The notes under the pieces were generated by a model. That model saw only the letters and a list, made by a program, of their open reading frames with translations, did not search any database and was not told the origin of the DNA. From Bacteroidota bacterium (GTDB taxonomy: Bacteria > Bacteroidota > Bacteroidia > JAADEI01): a stretch of DNA of 18,242 bases. Shown here one piece after another: positions 15,044-18,242 of the stretch. The first letter of the stretch is position 1; each line of letters begins with the position of its first letter. A program made the position numbers and the translations under genes. The stretch lies in the NCBI GenBank assembly GCA_024280615.1, contig JAJRPU010000070.1, positions 1 through 18,242 of the forward strand. The letters run 5' to 3'.

Positions 15044-15575
15044 TGAAAAGCTTATTTAAGGTTATTCCCCTTTGTCTTGCTATTGTTACAGGATCTCTAA
15101 GAGATAGCAAAGCTTTCATGGTTGCCCTAATTACGTTATGTGGCGTAGTTGAACCAATGACTTTAGCAATAACGTCTGTATATCCAGCACTTTCAAGGAC
15201 TGCACGCATTGCTCCACCGGCTATAACTCCAGTACCCGGTGCTGCTCGTTTAATAATAACCCTTGTGCCCATTTCCTTTGCTTCAACATCGTGTGGAACA
15301 GTCCCGTGCAAAATGGGGACTCTGTATAAATTTTTCTTAGCCTGGTCAGTGGCTTTTTCAACGGCTGCGGCTACCTCCCGTGCCTTTCCAAGTCCGTATC
15401 CTACAATTCCTTCCTGGTTCCCGACCACTACTAATGCCGAGAACCTAAAGGTTCTCCCACCCTTAGTTACTTTAACAACTCTCCTAACATTAACAACTCG
15501 TTCTTTAAGTTCTAAGTTAGATATTTTTGGAATTGGGCGACGTTGCTTCTTCCTGAATTGTACTCTTTCTGCCAT
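15036..15575 (-). CDS. rpsE: 30S ribosomal protein S5 (uS5)
   Basis: Small-subunit protein of 179 residues involved in decoding fidelity and mRNA unwinding at the entry channel. The N-terminal double-stranded-RNA-binding-like domain reads VVKVTKGGRTFRFSALVVVG, followed by GYGLGKAREV; the C-terminal domain has PGTGVIAGGAMRAVLESAG, all diagnostic. It follows rplR after 10 bases with no Shine-Dalgarno sequence, and its TGA overlaps the start region of rpmD. Confidence 0.97.
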   Translation of the reverse strand: MAERVQFRKKQRRPIPKISNLELKERVVNVRRVVKVTKGGRTFRFSALVVVGNQEGIVGYGLGKAREVAAAVEKATDQAKKNLYRVPILHGTVPHDVEAKEMGTRVIIKRAAPGTGVIAGGAMRAVLESAGYTDVIAKVIGSTTPHNVIRATMKALLSLRDPVTIARQRGITLNKLFNG

Positions 15576-15585
15576 AAGAAGATTT

Positions 15586-15957
15586 TTAGAAGTTAAGACC
15601 TTGTTCTCTAGCGGCGTCAGCCAATGCCTTTATCCTTCCATGGTATTTGTATCCATTTCTATCAAACACCACCTTAGTAATTCCTTTTTCCAATGCCCTC
15701 TTAGCTGCCAGGGCTCCGACTTTTTTTGCCATCTCTGTCATAGGTAATTTCTCTCCCCTTAGTTCTTTTTCTAGTGATGAAGCAGCAACTAAAGTATGTC
15801 CCTTTGTATCATCTATAATCTGCACATAAATGTGTTTATTACTACGGAACACGGTCATTCTTGGACGTTCGGGTGTGCCAAACACTTTCTTTCTAATCCT
15901 CTTCTTAATCCTTTGTCTCCTGAAAACCTTAGAAGTTTTTTCCTTTAATGCTCCCAT
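15586..15957 (-). CDS. rplR: 50S ribosomal protein L18 (uL18)
   Basis: Large-subunit protein of 123 residues that binds 5S rRNA. The basic N-terminal tail (RRQRIKKRIRKKVFGTPERP) is followed by the conserved MTVFRSNKHIYVQIIDD strand region; the C end has KVVFDRNGYKYHGRIKALAD, typical of L18. It starts 7 bases after rplF and has no Shine-Dalgarno sequence. Confidence 0.97.
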   Translation of the reverse strand: MGALKEKTSKVFRRQRIKKRIRKKVFGTPERPRMTVFRSNKHIYVQIIDDTKGHTLVAASSLEKELRGEKLPMTEMAKKVGALAAKRALEKGITKVVFDRNGYKYHGRIKALADAAREQGLNF

Positions 15958-15964
15958 GACTTAA

Positions 15965-16519
15965 CTATTTTTTAGCAGCGGCTTTTCCGGGTTTACGTCT
16001 AACGTATTCTCCAACATACCTGATTCCTTTACCAGTATAGACGTTTGGCTTTCTAAGTTCTCTTATCTTAGCAGCTACTTCTCCAACAAGGACTTTATCT
16101 ATTCCCTCCACATGAATCAAAGTTTTTTCCTTTGTTCTTTCAACACTTATTTTAACTTCCGGTGGTGGAATAAAGACTATGCCGTGAGAATACCCCAAGG
16201 CAAGTTCCAAAACGTCGCCTTTCATTTCTGCCCTATAACCAACCCCAATAACCTCTAAAGACTTTTTAAATCCTTTACTAACTCCCTCAATTATGTTAGC
16301 TATAAGAGTTCTGTATAAGCCATGCATTGCTTTGTGTCTCTTTTGGTCAGTAGGTCTTTTAACCTTTATAGTCTTATCTTCTACTTCAACAATAATATCA
16401 GGATGCACTTTAACATTAAGTTCTCCTTTAGGACCTTTAGCAACAACGGTATTATCTTCCAACACCTTAACTTCAACCCCTTCAGGAATTTGTATTGGTT
16501 TCCTGCCTATGTGCGACAT
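15965..16519 (-). CDS. rplF: 50S ribosomal protein L6 (uL6)
   Basis: Large-subunit protein of 184 residues with two related alpha/beta domains near the sarcin-ricin loop. MSHIGRKPIQIPEGV at the start, ASGVSKGF-like IEGVSKGFKKSLEVIGVGYR in the middle and KIRELRKPNVYTGKGIRYVG near the end identify it. The C-terminal tail is Lys/Ala-rich, as in Bacteroidota homologues. It starts 13 bases after rpsH. Confidence 0.97.
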   Translation of the reverse strand: MSHIGRKPIQIPEGVEVKVLEDNTVVAKGPKGELNVKVHPDIIVEVEDKTIKVKRPTDQKRHKAMHGLYRTLIANIIEGVSKGFKKSLEVIGVGYRAEMKGDVLELALGYSHGIVFIPPPEVKISVERTKEKTLIHVEGIDKVLVGEVAAKIRELRKPNVYTGKGIRYVGEYVRRKPGKAAAKK

Positions 16520-16532
16520 CTTCGTAAAATTT

Positions 16533-16937
16533 TTAGAATATAGTTGCTATTAATTCACCACCTATGTTACGACGTCTGGCTTCTTTATCCGTCATTACGC
16601 CTTGAGACGTAGAAATTATTGCCACACCAAGACCCGAACGAACCTTAGGCACATCTACAGCCTTAACGTAAATCCTACGTCCTGGTTTGCTCACTCTTTT
16701 AAATTCCTTAATTACGGGCTCACCAGTTACTGGGTCATATTTAAGAGCGATAATTATCTTGTCTTGCCCTTGAGGCGTGGGAACTATTCTATATCCTCTA
16801 ATAAACCCTTGGTCCAACAATAATTCTGTTATTGCTTTTAGTAATTTAGAAGCAGGTATTTCAACTGTTTTATGGCGAGCCATTTGAGCATTCTTAATTC
16901 TCGCAATAAAGTCTCCAACTGGGTCTGTAACTGCCAT
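16533..16937 (-). CDS. rpsH: 30S ribosomal protein S8 (uS8)
   Basis: Small-subunit protein of 134 residues that binds helix 21 of 16S rRNA and in E. coli also represses the spc operon by binding its mRNA; I cannot judge from this sequence whether that control exists here. TDPVGDFIARIKNAQMA at the N end and VMTDKEARRRNIGGELIATI at the C end are diagnostic. It lies 12 bases after rpsN. Confidence 0.97.
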   Translation of the reverse strand: MAVTDPVGDFIARIKNAQMARHKTVEIPASKLLKAITELLLDQGFIRGYRIVPTPQGQDKIIIALKYDPVTGEPVIKEFKRVSKPGRRIYVKAVDVPKVRSGLGVAIISTSQGVMTDKEARRRNIGGELIATIF

Positions 16938-16949
16938 AACCTTTTTATT

Positions 16950-17219
16950 TTACCAGCTTGCTTTTCTGATTCCAGGGATTTGTCCTGAAGCGGCGAGTTC
17001 ACGGAAATGAATCCTACAAAGACCATAAAGCCTTATATAGCCCCTACCCCTACCGCAAATTCTACACCTGTTACGAACTCGGACAGGGGAAGAGTTCTTT
17101 GGAAGGCGGTCCAATGCTTCCCAGTTACCCTCAGCCTTAAGCCTAGCCCTCTTTTCCCTGTACTTCTCTACTAATCTCTTTCTTTTTTCGTTCCGAGCTA
17201 TTGTGGCTTTATTTGGCAT
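16950..17219 (-). CDS. rpsN: 30S ribosomal protein S14 (uS14), long form with a Cys/His zinc-knuckle pattern
   Basis: Small-subunit head protein of 89 residues, the length of the zinc-free long form (E. coli type). Most long forms have lost the zinc ligands that the roughly 61-residue zinc form carries. Here three Cys and one His remain in the right places: Cys62 and Cys65 in NRCRICGR, and Cys77 and His80 in GLCRIHF. This gives CxxC-x11-CxxH. The N-terminal part (ARNEKRKRLVEKYREKRA) is typical of the long form, and the C end IPGIRKASW is standard. It lies 13 bases after rplE. Confidence 0.96.
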   Translation of the reverse strand: MPNKATIARNEKRKRLVEKYREKRARLKAEGNWEALDRLPKNSSPVRVRNRCRICGRGRGYIRLYGLCRIHFRELAASGQIPGIRKASW

Positions 17220-17232
17220 AATTCTTATCTAT

Positions 17233-17844
17233 TTACTGTTCCTGTTTAACTGTTTTTTGTTCCTTCCTAACAAAGGGAAAACCTAGTTCTTCAAGCAATG
17301 CCTTAGCCTCCTGGTCAGTATCAGCAGTAGTAACTATTGTTATGTCCAATCCAGTAACCTTGGGAACCTTATCTATATTTATTTCAGGAAATACAATTTG
17401 TTCAGCAATACCAAAGGAAAAATTACCTTTTCCGTCAAATCCGGTGTCCTTAACCCCTCTAAAGTCTCTTACCCTAGGAAGTGCAATAGTGATAAGCCTA
17501 TCCAGGAATTCCCACATTCTATCTCCTCGCAGGGTTACCCGAACTCCAACGTTCATTCCTTTCCTAATCTTAAATCCGGCTTCTGACTTGCGAGCTTTAG
17601 TGAACACGGCTTTCTGTCCTGCAATCAAAGTCAACTCTTCAAGAGCTGCTTCAGCTAATCTCTTATCATTTAATGCATATCCAATTCCCCTATTAAGATT
17701 TATTTTCACTAACCTCGGTACCTGCATAATGTTCTTGTATCCGAAGCGTTCCATTAACTTAGGCACAACTTCTTTATGATATTTCTCTTTAAGTCTTGGG
17801 ATATACCCCTCTTGTTTTTCTACTACCGATTGTTTCTCTGTCAT
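17233..17844 (-). CDS. rplE: 50S ribosomal protein L5 (uL5)
   Basis: Large-subunit protein that binds 5S rRNA and contacts P-site tRNA. The 203 residues exceed E. coli L5 (179) through charged tails at both ends (MTEKQSVVEKQEGYIPRLKE and a KTVKQEQ end). Conserved core: VPRLVKINLNRGIG, FKIRKGMNVGVRVTLRG and RDFRGV. The ATG shares one base with the rplX stop (TGATG), so translation is probably coupled. Confidence 0.97.
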   Translation of the reverse strand: MTEKQSVVEKQEGYIPRLKEKYHKEVVPKLMERFGYKNIMQVPRLVKINLNRGIGYALNDKRLAEAALEELTLIAGQKAVFTKARKSEAGFKIRKGMNVGVRVTLRGDRMWEFLDRLITIALPRVRDFRGVKDTGFDGKGNFSFGIAEQIVFPEINIDKVPKVTGLDITIVTTADTDQEAKALLEELGFPFVRKEQKTVKQEQ

Positions 17845-18191
17845 CAGTCAATTATTTTACCACTTTTTTTAGCGTAGCGAACTAGTTTGCCTTCCTCGTT
17901 ACGTTTTCTGCCCACACGAGTGGGCTCACCAGTCTCTGGGTCAATCAGCATGACATTGGATATATGGATTGGTCGTTCAACTTTTATTATTCCACCTTGA
18001 GGGAACTGTTCAGAGGGCTTTACATGCTTGTAATTGACAACTCCTTCTACTAACAGACGTTGCTCCTCGGGAAACACTTTTATAACCCTTCCCTTATGCC
18101 CTCTAAACTTACCCCTCATAACCATTACAATATCGTCCTTCTTAATTTTAAGTTGTATCCGCTTTTGTTTTGTTTCTTTTTTCTTCCCCAT
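17844..18191 (-). CDS. rplX: 50S ribosomal protein L24 (uL24)
   Basis: Assembly-initiating large-subunit protein, 115 residues, a little longer than E. coli L24 (104) because of a Lys-rich N end (MGKKKETKQKR). The KOW motif is clear (VMRGKFRGHKGRVIKVFPE, about 24-42), followed by PIHISNVMLIDPETGEPTRV, standard for L24. It begins 12 bases after rplN without a Shine-Dalgarno sequence. Confidence 0.97.
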   Translation of the reverse strand: MGKKKETKQKRIQLKIKKDDIVMVMRGKFRGHKGRVIKVFPEEQRLLVEGVVNYKHVKPSEQFPQGGIIKVERPIHISNVMLIDPETGEPTRVGRKRNEEGKLVRYAKKSGKIID

Positions 18192-18203
18192 GGCTATACA
18201 AAA

Positions 18204-18242
18204 TTAAACAACTTCAGGTGCTAATGAAACTACTCTAGTAAA
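18204..18242 (-). CDS. rplN: 50S ribosomal protein L14 (uL14), C-terminal fragment at the window edge
   Basis: Read on the minus strand, the last bases encode FTRVVSLAPEVV and a TAA stop. This is the well-conserved C end of L14 (E. coli ends IISLAPEVL), and the next gene is rplX, as in the standard order. Only 12 residues are in the window; the rest lies beyond the edge. Confidence 0.85.
   Translation of the reverse strand, partial: FTRVVSLAPEVV

Larger units (their letters stand above)
5350..18242 (-). other. Continuous co-directional gene block (spc ribosomal operon - secY - map - purH - mre/mrdA/rodA)
   Basis: All genes from the rplN fragment to rodA run on the minus strand. The largest gap is 23 bases (purH to mreB). 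Several junctions overlap: rplX/rplE by 1 base, rpsE/rpmD by 8, mreB/mreC by 4, mreD/mrdA by 4 and mrdA/rodA by 1. I see no terminator-like hairpin with a T-run at any junction. One long transcript is possible, though promoters inside coding regions cannot be excluded. Co-transcription is an inference. Confidence 0.5.

Noticed and set aside
15043..15747. 234-residue open frame on the + strand opposite rpsE and rplR
   Set aside because: Antisense shadow of two well-identified ribosomal protein genes, with low-complexity composition and no recognisable domain.
1..18242. Mobile elements, CRISPR arrays, tRNA/rRNA genes and riboswitches
   Set aside because: None seen: the window is almost wholly covered by recognisable genes, with gaps under about 95 bases and no direct-repeat arrays or transposase-like frames.

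Overview
The window is a stretch of bacterial core genome, moderately AT-rich by eye. It most likely comes from the Bacteroidota/Chlorobiota (FCB) branch. Four observations support this: almost no start codon has a Shine-Dalgarno sequence; a Bacteroidota-type -7 promoter element (TAnnTTTG) precedes the outer-membrane protein gene; purH is followed by mreB-mreC-mreD-mrdA-rodA, an order known from Bacteroidota; and a free-standing HsdR N-terminal nuclease domain protein and a PorT-like beta-barrel protein are present. The genus cannot be named from sequence alone. I see no phage, insertion sequence, CRISPR array, tRNA or rRNA. No gene-free stretch exceeds about 95 bases.

Left part, + strand (2-5353). 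A sulfate-activation cluster comes first: an SLC13/TrkA-C permease (cut at its 5' end by the window edge), APS kinase (cysC), a single-chain zinc-type ATP sulfurylase (sat) and a CysQ-type PAP phosphatase. Together they would import sulfate, convert it to APS and then PAPS, and clear the by-product PAP. No PAPS or sulfite reductase is visible. A small PD-(D/E)XK protein overlaps the end of cysQ by ATGA, and an outer-membrane beta-barrel protein follows with its own promoter element.

Right part, - strand (18242 down to 5350). One unbroken run of 17 co-directional genes, with no gap above 23 bases: end of rplN, rplX, rplE, rpsN, rpsH, rplF, rplR, rpsE, rpmD, rplO, secY, map, purH, mreB, mreC, mreD, mrdA, rodA (18 counting the rplN fragment). 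It joins ribosomal proteins, the Sec channel, N-terminal methionine removal, the last two steps of IMP synthesis and the lateral wall-elongation machinery. The usual tail of the spc/alpha region (infA, rpmJ, rpsM, rpsK, rpsD, rpoA, rplQ) is not after map, where purH stands instead. The two halves converge at rodA and the beta-barrel gene, whose stop codons overlap.

The observations most worth a second look are: MreB with Gln in place of the catalytic Glu of the EEP motif; a long-form S14 that keeps a CCCH zinc-knuckle pattern; replacement of CysDN by single-chain Sat in a Bacteroidota-type sulfate cluster; and the tight joining of the spc operon to the purH-elongasome cluster. I found no wholly new system.
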